Shown: positions 56,476-64,000 of the stretch, in pieces
Layout of the letters: each line of letters opens with the position of its first letter
How positions within the stretch are numbered: the first letter of the stretch is position 1
Assembly (NCBI RefSeq): GCF_000382445.1
Contig: NZ_KB905472.1
Coordinates: 2,705,390-2,769,389, forward strand
Direction: 5' to 3'
DNA from: Phocaeicola massiliensis B84634 = Timone 84634 = DSM 17679 = JCM 13223
GTDB lineage: Bacteria; Bacteroidota; Bacteroidia; Bacteroidales; Bacteroidaceae
DNA: 64,000 nt
Translations under genes and position numbers: made by a program
The notes under the pieces: model-generated
What the model saw: only the letters and a program-made list of their open reading frames with translations
Database searches by the model: none
What the model was told of the DNA's origin: nothing

Positions 56476-56539
56476 AGAGAATGATTCGTTATAAAGGTAT
56501 TCAGGCTACGGAGTTTATGCTTATTTAACAAGATTGACA

Positions 56540-56580
56540 ATAAAAAGGGCGTATAGTGAGAATAACATCACCATACGCCA
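56540..56580 (-). terminator. terminator of the phosphoesterase gene
   Basis: GGCGTAT (56548-56554) / ATACGCC (56573-56579) with further AGTGA/TCAC pairing, followed on the minus strand by a T-run. Confidence 0.75.
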
Positions 56581-56659
56581 CATAACCTATTATATATAAG
56601 CTATTTACAAATAAAACAATAACATAAAGACTTCTGAACAAGCTAATTGGCAAGAAAGA

Positions 56660-59119
56660 TTATCGGGTACAGAATGTATAGACATTTCCTCCAAAATCCG
56701 CTGCAATCAGTGCATTACCCGAAACAGCGACGGAGCCGAAAATAGGCGCTCCGGTAGCATATTTCCAAATAATCTTTCCATCGTCTTTATTGATACCATA
56801 CACCGCTCCGTCGGAAGCAGTCACATAAACGGTCTTCCCTGCCAGCACCGGGCTGGTCTCAATTGTAGCTGCACCCTTGCGAATATACGGACTGGTATAA
56901 ACCAATCCTGCTCCTACCGGACAAACCCATTTTTCTTCCAGCGTTTCATTATCCAGCGCAATCAGCCCCTTCTCTGCCGAACCGAAAATAATCTCTTTGT
57001 CGGTAAGTAACGGAGTGGAAGTCACATCTACATTATAAGGCAAAGGTTTGCGTACAATCACCTTTCCGGTAGCTGCTTCGAGAATAAAGAAAGATTGGTT
57101 GGAGATAAGATACAACAACGAACCATGCATGGCAACCGATGAACCGCGATTACGCAAGCCGTTGTCACTGGCTTCCCACAATTTCTTTCCTGTCTTGGCA
57201 TCATTTCCATAAAGTGCACGCCACTGTGCAGAACCGATTAAAAGTCCGTTACCTTGTGTCAGCGTGGTAGTAGTTCCTTCACCCTGTCCCCAATCTTCAT
57301 TCTTCCAAAGCTGTTTGCCGGTACGGGCTTCATAAGCACCGAGTCCTTTTCCGGTTCCGGCATATACAATACCGTCATTGGCTACCAAGCCGTCAATCAA
57401 TGCCGGCAAGCCGTTGACAGGAAGTTGTTTTTCCCAACAGAGTTTTCCCGTTTCTGCATCAATGGCATACAGCCAACCTTGCGCATCTTGAGCAAAAACC
57501 ACACCTTTGTCTATTGCAATAGTGTTCTTTATGGAATTACGAACCGGATAGCTCCACAGTATTTCTCCGTCTTCTCCGGCCAAAGCATAAACATGACCTT
57601 CACCTTTCAGATTCTCGTCAACAGAAGCTATATATACCTTACCATTGTGCACCAAAGGAGAAGTCATATAAATATTGGCTCCTACATTCTTCGTCCAGGC
57701 TAATTGCAGAGGTGCTTCCAGAGGCGGACAAACCGGAGCGACATGTGTAGAAGTTCCCAACAAGTTATTCCAGTCGGCACCCAATGACACTTTTACCTGT
57801 TCCGGTCGGACAATAAAGGCACTTTCGGCATAAGCGGTCTCACCATTATTAAAACGAGCCGTCACCTGCAAGGTCAGTTCCTTGCCTTGATACTTGGCAG
57901 ACAGAGGCATATCCCCATTCCAGGTCCAGTCGGTAGCCTGAACGAGTTTCTTGTTTTTGAGTATGGCTTTTCCGTCTTGCAGGCAACTATAAACCACCTC
58001 TTTCACCGGAGTTGCAGACGAATAAACATTTACTGTAACAGGAACACGATTGGCAAAGGCAGTACCGGCAGGAGAAGCTATACAAATATTCTTATCCAAA
58101 TAAGAATAACGGAGTTCGGAAGTGAAATCACCGTTCTTATCCACATGCATTACACGGAAAGCACTGGTAGAATGGTCAATCCCGCCCTTATCCAATGTAG
58201 CGGTAGATACACTATACACATCTCCTTGCTTCTTCATATAATTAATATGCCAATGACCATATACCCACGCTTTCAGGTTATGCTCGTTCAGGTTAATGCT
58301 GCCTCCGTTGTCTCCTTTAAAAACAAAAGCGTCATCATAAGTCAGCAAGTCATGATTAAACACCATAATAGGTGTCCCGGGTTTTACATGGGCAAGGTCG
58401 TTTTTCAGCCAAAGATAAACATCCTCACGGGTATAACCGGGAGCATGGTCACCGCCTGCCATCGGAGTGACAATATAATGCACACGTCCGGCGTCAAACG
58501 AATAATAAACAGGACCGTAGATATTTTCAAAAAGCTCTTCGCCGTATTTACCTTTGACAAGGTCATGGTTTCCGATACAATAGAAGACAGGGCAGTCCAT
58601 ATTCTCCGTATTCATCAGTTTGATATGCTCTTTCAGCCCTTTCTCATAACAGATATCGCCGGTATGAATGATAAAAGCGGCATGCTCATTCGCTGCATAG
58701 TCACGTACATTATTTACCCATTCATCATGATTCTTGGTATTGAAAATCTCTGTATCGGCAATATGGATATATTTATGGGAGCCATCCTTACCCAAACCTC
58801 CGTCATAAGGCATCAGCCCAAAGTCGTAAGAAGCCTGCTTATCTTCTATTTTATGATAATGGCGGTTATAAGTCTTATAGCCGGAAGGAGTAGTAATAAA
58901 AACAAAACGTTCCCCGGCATGACCGGGAAGCGTAAAACTACCGTCAGCAGCTGTTTCCACAACATTCAATCCGTCAGAAACCTTGACGCCGGACATCGGT
59001 TTCTCTCCCTTATCAAACACACCGTTCTTATTCTTGTCTACATAAACATGTCCGGTGTATGCTGCCATTACAGGAAAAGAAGCAACCAACAGGCAGGAAA
59101 TTAAAAAGGTCTTTTTCAT
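56660..59119 (-). CDS. calcineurin-like phosphoesterase fused to a PQQ-type beta-propeller, exported
   Basis: 819 residues from the ATG at 59119, where a typical signal peptide begins (MKKTFLISCLLVASFPVMA); an ATG 10 codons upstream is less likely. First an N-terminal Ig-like domain with an EF-hand-like loop (DKNKNGVFDKGE). Then the phosphoesterase domain with HTGDICYE, GNHD, NHD and GHWH metal ligands. The C-terminal half (about 460-819) is a beta-propeller of seven PQQ-type repeats (DGEILWSYPV, TGKLCWEKQL, TGKQLWKN, TGKKLWEA ...). The substrate is unknown; a phosphate ester of a glycan or lipid is plausible. Its terminator lies downstream, and the gene follows the EEP gene by 31 bp. Confidence 0.9.
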   Translation of the reverse strand: MKKTFLISCLLVASFPVMAAYTGHVYVDKNKNGVFDKGEKPMSGVKVSDGLNVVETAADGSFTLPGHAGERFVFITTPSGYKTYNRHYHKIEDKQASYDFGLMPYDGGLGKDGSHKYIHIADTEIFNTKNHDEWVNNVRDYAANEHAAFIIHTGDICYEKGLKEHIKLMNTENMDCPVFYCIGNHDLVKGKYGEELFENIYGPVYYSFDAGRVHYIVTPMAGGDHAPGYTREDVYLWLKNDLAHVKPGTPIMVFNHDLLTYDDAFVFKGDNGGSINLNEHNLKAWVYGHWHINYMKKQGDVYSVSTATLDKGGIDHSTSAFRVMHVDKNGDFTSELRYSYLDKNICIASPAGTAFANRVPVTVNVYSSATPVKEVVYSCLQDGKAILKNKKLVQATDWTWNGDMPLSAKYQGKELTLQVTARFNNGETAYAESAFIVRPEQVKVSLGADWNNLLGTSTHVAPVCPPLEAPLQLAWTKNVGANIYMTSPLVHNGKVYIASVDENLKGEGHVYALAGEDGEILWSYPVRNSIKNTIAIDKGVVFAQDAQGWLYAIDAETGKLCWEKQLPVNGLPALIDGLVANDGIVYAGTGKGLGAYEARTGKQLWKNEDWGQGEGTTTTLTQGNGLLIGSAQWRALYGNDAKTGKKLWEASDNGLRNRGSSVAMHGSLLYLISNQSFFILEAATGKVIVRKPLPYNVDVTSTPLLTDKEIIFGSAEKGLIALDNETLEEKWVCPVGAGLVYTSPYIRKGAATIETSPVLAGKTVYVTASDGAVYGINKDDGKIIWKYATGAPIFGSVAVSGNALIAADFGGNVYTFCTR

Positions 59120-59150
59120 CAGTATATATTTAATTGAATAATCATACAAT

Positions 59151-60089
59151 CTATTTCAAAACAAATTCGGACAAAACAAATCCATGGTCAGAAGGATAGA
59201 AGAAATCCTCTCCCTCAAAAGTGAATGTCTTTCCCAGACTGTTATCATAACACTCTGAAGTAGTGGCCTGTATGGTCTTTCCCCGGTAATAGATAAAGTC
59301 GATACGGTCTGCCCGGCATTCCGTTTCCAAAGAGTCCGCATCAGTCAGCCAGGTCACTCCCAACTTGGCCGCCGCATCAGGATTCATTTCGCGGAAACTA
59401 TCCTTAAAGCCGGCTTTTTCCATCGCAACAGAAACCGGCCAACGTACGACCGCCCCGCCGTGATTATACAAATTACGCGTCTCTTCCGTCCAGTCCAAAT
59501 GCGAATGTACATTGAAGTCTCCCCCCATGATGACAGGTATGCTATCGGCCTCCGCCAGCATCGGTTTCAGTACGGAAAGAATCTTCCGTATCTCGTCATC
59601 CCTCGTTCCGGCAGTTTCCCAAGCCAGAATTTCTTCTTCCGTCTTGTCCGTGGGAACCAAGCGCATATCGGGCAAATAATGCAACCAAGTGTCGAAGATG
59701 CGCACCGGAGTGCCATCCATATCAATCTTTACTCCGCCAAAGTTAAAAGTACCGATGCTATCGGGAAATGCATACTTTTCAACAATGGGATAACGGCTGT
59801 AGATACATAGATTATCGGAGATTAAATGATACTGATATCCCAGTGAGTCTGCCACCATCGGAGCAGTGCCGTATGTCTCTACCATCAAGACCACATCCGC
59901 CCCGCTTTTCTTGAGAATGCCGACAGTACCTTCACATCCTTTTCCCGGATAAGTTTTAGAGTGACCACCGTGCCACACATTCCATGAGAGAACTTTCAGC
60001 TTTTTAGGAGTATCCTTTTGCGGCGTACAAGCCACGCAACATAGCAGACAGAGTGCTGCCATGAACATCATAGTTTTTCGTGTTCGCAT
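59151..60089 (-). CDS. endonuclease/exonuclease/phosphatase (EEP)-family lipoprotein
   Basis: 312 residues. A lipoprotein signal (LCLLCCVAC) is followed by the EEP fold: LSWNVWHGGH (about residue 36), the catalytic GGDFNVHSH (about 190), and the terminal YPSDHGFVLSEF. Such exported EEP proteins hydrolyse phosphodiesters in nucleic acids, sphingolipids or inositol phosphates; the substrate is not readable. It is probably co-transcribed with the downstream phosphoesterase/PQQ gene, which would give two exported phosphoesterases in one unit. Confidence 0.88.
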   Translation of the reverse strand: MRTRKTMMFMAALCLLCCVACTPQKDTPKKLKVLSWNVWHGGHSKTYPGKGCEGTVGILKKSGADVVLMVETYGTAPMVADSLGYQYHLISDNLCIYSRYPIVEKYAFPDSIGTFNFGGVKIDMDGTPVRIFDTWLHYLPDMRLVPTDKTEEEILAWETAGTRDDEIRKILSVLKPMLAEADSIPVIMGGDFNVHSHLDWTEETRNLYNHGGAVVRWPVSVAMEKAGFKDSFREMNPDAAAKLGVTWLTDADSLETECRADRIDFIYYRGKTIQATTSECYDNSLGKTFTFEGEDFFYPSDHGFVLSEFVLK

Positions 60090-60116
60090 AATTGATTAGA
60101 TTCATTTTTCACGTAA

Positions 60117-60147
60117 CAAAGGTAGCACAAAAAGAAAAACGCACAAA
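60117..60147 (-). promoter_or_regulatory. promoter of the EEP-phosphoesterase operon
   Basis: On the minus strand: TTTG (60144-60147), 19 bp, TACCTTTG (60117-60124), a perfect match to the Bacteroides promoter, 28 bp before the ATG. Confidence 0.8.
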
Positions 60148-60193
60148 AGAAATATACCATAAATATGGTATTGTTTGTCTGAACATCATCCCC

Positions 60194-60201
60194 TATCTTT
60201 G
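60194..60201 (+). promoter_or_regulatory. -7 box of the cysK-mnmA unit
   Basis: TATCTTTG with a TTG about 20 bp upstream. It lies 37 bp before the ATG at 60239 and downstream of the other in-frame start (60092), which supports the later start. Confidence 0.6.
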
Positions 60202-60238
60202 CATTATTAAAGATAACCCACTAATAATTCAAAAGATT

Positions 60239-61198
60239 ATGGCAAGAATAAAAAAACAATTGACTGAACTGATTGGAGGCACTCCCCTCCTGGAACTGTC
60301 ACGCTTCAGTAAAAAACAGGGCGCGAAAGCACAAGTAATTGCCAAACTGGAATATTTCAATCCCGGCGGAAGTGTAAAAGACCGTATCGCACTTGCAATG
60401 ATAGAAGACGCGGAAAGTAAAGGCATCCTGAAACCCGGTTCGGTAATCATCGAACCCACCAGTGGCAACACAGGTGTGGGATTGGCGTGGGTTGCCCGAG
60501 TAAAAGGTTACAAAACCATACTCACCATGCCCGAAACCATGAGCCTGGAACGCCGGAATTTATTAAAAGCGGCAGGTGCACAATTGGTGCTGACCGAAGG
60601 TGGCAAAGGAATGAAAGGGGCTATAGAAAAAGCGGAAGAACTGCGCAAGACCACACCCGGAGCCGTCATTTTAGGTCAGTTCGACAATCCGGCAAATCCT
60701 GCGGTCCATGTCCGCACCACCGCCCGGGAGATATGGGATGACACTGATGGAAAAGTAGATATCTTTGTTGCCGGAGTAGGCACCGGAGGTACACTGACCG
60801 GTGTAGCAGAAGGATTGAAAAAACAGAATCCCAACATACAAATCGTAGCAGTAGAGCCGGACAACTCCCCTGTTCTTTCGGGCGGGCAACCGGGAGCACA
60901 CAAGATACAGGGTATCGGCGCAGGGTTCATCCCCAAGATATACAACGGAAGCCTGGTAGATAAAATAATCCGTGTAAAAGACGATGATGCCATCCGCACA
61001 GGACGTGAATTGTCTTCCACAGAAGGACTGCTGGTAGGAATCTCATCGGGAGCTGCTGCCTATGCCGCTTTAAAACTGGCCAAATTGCCTGAGAATGAGG
61101 GGAAACAAATTGTAGTCCTCTTACCCGACACAGGAGAAAGATATCTGTCGACTGTGCTCTATGCGTTCGAAGAATATCCGCTGCCTAATAATCATTGA
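60239..61198 (+). CDS. cysK: cysteine synthase A (O-acetylserine sulfhydrylase)
   Basis: 319 residues from the ATG at 60239; the longer frame from 60092 would overlap the promoter. A PLP enzyme making cysteine from O-acetylserine and sulfide. Visible are [10 protein letters not shown], the Schiff-base lysine in [11 protein letters not shown] (about residue 45), the substrate loop [12 protein letters not shown] (about 73), and the phosphate-binding [10 protein letters not shown] (about 180). The next gene, 15 bp away, uses cysteine-derived sulfur to modify tRNA. Confidence 0.95.
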   Translation: MARIKKQLTELIGGTPLLELSRFSKKQGAKAQVIAKLEYFNPGGSVKDRIALAMIEDAESKGILKPGSVIIEPTSGNTGVGLAWVARVKGYKTILTMPETMSLERRNLLKAAGAQLVLTEGGKGMKGAIEKAEELRKTTPGAVILGQFDNPANPAVHVRTTAREIWDDTDGKVDIFVAGVGTGGTLTGVAEGLKKQNPNIQIVAVEPDNSPVLSGGQPGAHKIQGIGAGFIPKIYNGSLVDKIIRVKDDDAIRTGRELSSTEGLLVGISSGAAAYAALKLAKLPENEGKQIVVLLPDTGERYLSTVLYAFEEYPLPNNH

Positions 61199-61213
61199 CC
61201 CAAAACAATAAAA

Positions 61214-62299
61214 ATGAACATAGCTGCATTAATTTCAGGAGGAGTCGACAGCGCGGTTGCCGTACACCTCCTTTGCGAACAAGGATATAAACCTGACCTT
61301 TTCTATATCAAAATCGGAATGGACGGTGACGAGGATCTTACCTGCACCGCAGAAGAGGATATCGAACTATGTACGGCTACCGCACGCAGATACGGCCTCA
61401 ACCTGAATATCATTGACCTGCACCGGCAATACTGGGACAATGTCGTGGCATACGCCATAGACAAAGTGAAGCGTGGCCTCACTCCCAACCCGGATGTGAT
61501 GTGCAACAAACTCATCAAATTCGGATGCTTCGAACAGGAGGCCGGACATCTGTATGACAAGACAGCCACCGGCCATTATGCCGGTATCCTTGAAAAAGAT
61601 GGAAAAATATGGCTCGGAACCGCACAAGATCCGGTCAAGGACCAGACGGATTTTCTGGCACAGATAGATTATCTGCAAGTATCCAAACTGCTGTTTCCTC
61701 TTGGCGGACTGATGAAAAATGAAGTCAGGGATATTGCCTTACAAGCCAAACTGCCCAGTGCACGCCGCAAGGACAGTCAGGGTATCTGCTTTTTAGGAAA
61801 AATCAATTATAATGACTTCCTTCGCCGCTTTTTGGGCGAGAAAGAAGGAGCCGTCATTGAAGTGGAGACAGGAAAACGGATCGGCACTCACAAAGGATAT
61901 TGGTTCCACACCATAGGACAGCGCAAAGGACTGGGACTGAGCGGCGGACCTTGGTTCGTTATCCGCAAAGACATAGATGAAAACCTTATCTATGTTTCAC
62001 GAGGCTATAATACTGAGAAGCAATACGGTACGGACTTTGCCTTGCGTGGTTTCCATTTCATCACGGAGGACTTATGGAAGGGAAATTCTCCTGTAGACGT
62101 TTCTTTCAAAATCCGGCATACCGATACGTTTATGAAAGGAATACTGACACGGGAAGACGACTTGTTCCGAATCCACAGCCATGAACCTCTGCAGGGTATT
62201 GCGCCCGGACAATTCGGCGTGCTGTATGACAAAGATGCGGAAATTTGCGTGGGAAGCGGTGAAATATCCCCGGCCGACAATGGGTCAACAGCAATTTAA
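61214..62299 (+). CDS. mnmA: tRNA-specific 2-thiouridylase
   Basis: 361 residues. MnmA adds sulfur to U34 of the Lys/Glu/Gln tRNAs. The PP-loop [10 protein letters not shown] is at residue 9, the first catalytic Cys in [13 protein letters not shown] (about 98), and the second in GICFLG (about 195); the C-terminal beta-barrel follows. It lies 15 bp after cysK. The last 25 codons and the following 300 bp recur in inverted, diverged form at 38.4-38.8 kb, so the genome probably has, or had, another mnmA with the same 3' context. Confidence 0.94.
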   Translation: MNIAALISGGVDSAVAVHLLCEQGYKPDLFYIKIGMDGDEDLTCTAEEDIELCTATARRYGLNLNIIDLHRQYWDNVVAYAIDKVKRGLTPNPDVMCNKLIKFGCFEQEAGHLYDKTATGHYAGILEKDGKIWLGTAQDPVKDQTDFLAQIDYLQVSKLLFPLGGLMKNEVRDIALQAKLPSARRKDSQGICFLGKINYNDFLRRFLGEKEGAVIEVETGKRIGTHKGYWFHTIGQRKGLGLSGGPWFVIRKDIDENLIYVSRGYNTEKQYGTDFALRGFHFITEDLWKGNSPVDVSFKIRHTDTFMKGILTREDDLFRIHSHEPLQGIAPGQFGVLYDKDAEICVGSGEISPADNGSTAI

Positions 62300-62624
62300 C
62301 GGGAACAGTCCGGTTGATCGTGAAGTAGCGGTTCACTTGGGATTACTTGTTATTCTTGGGTCACATCGTTTTCTTGGGGATTTAAATATCATATCACTAA
62401 CCAAAGGAAGAGTAAGCCGTTTCTTAGGGTCAGCCAAGTCCTTTTAAACGGAAGATTATTACAGTCTGCTATAATAGACTGTACAGTCCATTGTAGCAGA
62501 CTGTACGGTCTACGGTAACGGACTATACAGTCCACTGCCGAAGACTGTAGTAATTCGACTGACAGACAGGCATAATCGAAAAGACGAAAATGCTTAGTCC
62601 GACTAATGAAACGACTTAGGGAGT
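62222..62624 (+). repeat. inverted-repeat copy B: mnmA 3' end plus palindrome array
   Basis: Matches the reverse complement of 38442-38818. It starts inside mnmA and ends just before the ISAon1-type element. The two copies, about 24 kb apart, are in opposite orientation. Confidence 0.85.
62454..62555. repeat. array B: five 14-bp palindromic sites at 22-bp pitch
   Basis: Sites begin at 62454, 62476, 62498, 62520 and 62542: GATTATTACAGTCT, AGACTGTACAGTCC, AGACTGTACGGTCT, GGACTATACAGTCC and AGACTGTAGTAATT. Outer sites are again half-degenerate and mirror each other. The pitch and site number are the same as in array A although the bases differ in places. Confidence 0.85.
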
Positions 62625-62681
62625 TTTAAAGGCTCAGTTTGAAAACTTGGGGGAATTAGTTAAAAACACTATCTTTGTGGC

Positions 62682-63065
62682 ATGAAACAGAACCTTCACC
62701 CCCCTGCCACTCCACTGGAGATGTTGAGCTTGTTCCTTCCTGCAGGCCTGCTTGACTATTTTGACCTGGTTAACCATGTCTCTCAAGAGACTTGCTTCAT
62801 TTTTTTTCTTGAGGAAAAGCCTTCCATTCCTCAAGAGCATTCCCATTTACATCTACATTCCAAAGGTTTCTTCCCGGAAATAGAAGTGCAAGACTTTCCT
62901 GTTCGCGGCAAGGCTGTATATCTACGCATCAAGCGGCGTCGTTGGGAAGACCCGGAAACAGGACAAACTTATAGCCGTGATTGGAACTTAGTAGCCTCCG
63001 GTACTCGCATAACAGCTGAGTTCGGAGCTTTTTTAAAAGCGTTACTTAGACAATCATGCGGTTAG
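62682..63065 (+). CDS. ISAon1-type transposase, N-terminal ORF (orfA)
   Basis: 127 residues, the small first ORF of ISAon1-type elements (ISL3-like). HLHSKGFFPEIEVQDFPVRG and the basic YLRIKRRRWEDPETGQTY are the conserved part. It ends at TAG 63065, while the transposase frame, shifted by +1, is open from 63037, so the two overlap by about 29 bp. Production of a fused protein by frameshifting is possible. Confidence 0.8.
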   Translation: MKQNLHPPATPLEMLSLFLPAGLLDYFDLVNHVSQETCFIFFLEEKPSIPQEHSHLHLHSKGFFPEIEVQDFPVRGKAVYLRIKRRRWEDPETGQTYSRDWNLVASGTRITAEFGAFLKALLRQSCG

Positions 63066-63093
63066 TTGCCAAAGTGTAGCAGAACATTACTGT

Positions 63094-64000
63094 ATGGATG
63101 GCAAGCAACTCCAGACTCAATACAAAGAACATTTAAGTGATTTCAATAATTGGAATCAGAAGGAACATGCTGAAGACTTTATTCTTTATCCTAAAAATAT
63201 AGGTTATCATTTATGTATTGATGAAACGGCTTTAAGCAAAGGCGAACTATATACAATCCTTACCAATCGGGATAAGCATGGTCGAAAAGGCATCATTGTA
63301 GCTATTGTAAAGGGAACTAAAGCAGAGGATGTTATCAATGTGCTTCTCAAAATAGATGCCGATAAGCGCAACCAAGTAAAGGAAATTACACTTGATATGG
63401 CCGGCAGTATGCAGAAAATAGCAAAACGTTGTTTTCCCGGGGCTATGCAGGTAGTGGATCGTTTCCATGTCTCAAAGTTGGTTTATGAAGCTGTACAAGA
63501 CCTTCGGATCGCTTATCGCTGGCAAGTAATGAAGGATGAGAACAGGAAAATCAAGGAAGCTAAAGCCAAAGGGGAAAGTTATGAACCTAAAGTGTTTAGC
63601 AATGGAGATACACTCAGACAGTTGTTAGCCAGAAGCCGGTACCTGCTGTTTAAGGCTCCAGACAAGTGGCTGCAAAGCCAGAAGGTAAGAGCCAAACTAC
63701 TCTTTGAACAATTCCCGGATATAAAATCCGTGTACTATTACGCACTACGATTAGGGAAGATATTTTCAGACTATACAGATAAAGATGTGGCTCGTGCCAA
63801 ACTGGCACTTTGGTATAATGAAATTGAGGAGTTTGGTTATGATACGTTCACTACTGTTGCCAATTCCATTGAGAATCATTACGAACGGATATTAAACTAC
63901 TTTGTGAACAGAAGCACAAATGCTGCTGCGGAAGCTTTTAATGCAAAAATTAAAGCATTTAGGGCTTCATTTCGTGGAGTAGTAGATAAGAGGTTCTTTC
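63094..64000 (+). CDS. ISAon1-type (ISL3-like) transposase, runs off the window
   Basis: At least 302 residues, open to the window end. The first ATG in frame is at 63094, but the frame is open from 63037 and the upstream codons (VSCQSVAEHYC) look family-like, so translation may begin by frameshift from orfA. The DDE domain is clear: CIDETALSKGELYTI with the first Asp, then TLDMAGSMQKIAKRCFPGA and VVDRFHVSKLV with the second, and NAAAEAFNAKIKAF near the Glu region. The right end of the element is beyond the window. Confidence 0.85.
   Translation, partial: MDGKQLQTQYKEHLSDFNNWNQKEHAEDFILYPKNIGYHLCIDETALSKGELYTILTNRDKHGRKGIIVAIVKGTKAEDVINVLLKIDADKRNQVKEITLDMAGSMQKIAKRCFPGAMQVVDRFHVSKLVYEAVQDLRIAYRWQVMKDENRKIKEAKAKGESYEPKVFSNGDTLRQLLARSRYLLFKAPDKWLQSQKVRAKLLFEQFPDIKSVYYYALRLGKIFSDYTDKDVARAKLALWYNEIEEFGYDTFTTVANSIENHYERILNYFVNRSTNAAAEAFNAKIKAFRASFRGVVDKRFF

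Noticed and set aside
57887..59104. Long open frame of 405 codons on the plus strand
   Set aside because: It is the antisense of the phosphoesterase/PQQ gene, which has clear motifs on the minus strand; the plus-strand protein has no recognisable features.
60092..60238. N-terminal extension of cysK from the ATG at 60092
   Set aside because: The extension overlaps a good -7 box and has no resemblance to cysteine synthases; the family start is at 60239.

Overview
The window looks like the chromosome of a gut Bacteroides (phylum Bacteroidota). Evidence: a SusC/SusD pair, surface lipoproteins with an acidic export signal after the lipid cysteine, a lipoprotein-type TamA (TamL) beside TamB, a MobV / IntDOT-like mobile element, and many promoters of the Bacteroides TTTG / TAnnTTTG type. 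The species cannot be fixed from the sequence alone.

Layout. 1-5.1 kb: the 3' part of hydF (hydrogenase maturation), an S9 peptidase and hisS. 5.1-16.5 kb: an integrated mobilizable element of about 11.4 kb lying between hisS and a zinc metallopeptidase gene. It carries a tyrosine integrase, a small DNA-binding protein, an AT-rich orphan gene, a helicase/primase set, a MobV relaxase with a likely oriT, a 172-nt rod-like hairpin, two lipoproteins and a membrane-anchored helicase IV with a nuclease-like insert. A 150-bp MITE-like repeat follows; a second copy lies at 55 kb in opposite orientation. 16.9-26 kb: metallopeptidase, AraC regulator, tamB-tamL. 26-35.7 kb: sugar nucleotidyltransferase, an integrase relic, peptidyl-prolyl isomerase, M16 peptidase, MATE exporter, a hybrid histidine kinase with an Hpt domain, an NtrC-type regulator, and a small secreted protein behind a well-formed sigma-54 promoter. 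35.7-38.1 kb: pseudouridine synthase, fabG and TetR on the minus strand, then initiator tRNA-fMet.

38-46 kb is a rearranged region. It holds a truncated transposase fragment, an array of 14-bp palindromes at 22-bp pitch behind the last 25 codons of an mnmA gene, a susD gene cut by an IS4-family element that left an 11-bp target duplication, susC, and a possible invertible promoter segment. 46.3-53.2 kb: a GH2 glycosidase followed 5 bp later by hydB-hydA-hydC, a trimeric NADH-linked [FeFe] hydrogenase; hydF at the window start would mature its active site. 53.4-62.3 kb: a surface fimbrillin-like lipoprotein, a DEAD-box helicase, a phosphoesterase/PQQ-repeat protein, an EEP-family phosphodiesterase, cysK and mnmA. 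Directly after mnmA comes the second palindrome array, inverted relative to the first, and then an ISAon1-type transposon that runs off the window.

The least explained items are the paired palindrome arrays linked to mnmA 3' ends, the rod-like hairpin and lipoprotein/helicase cargo of the mobile element, the candidate inverton between susC and the GH2-hydrogenase operon, and the complete phosphorelay with a sigma-54 target.
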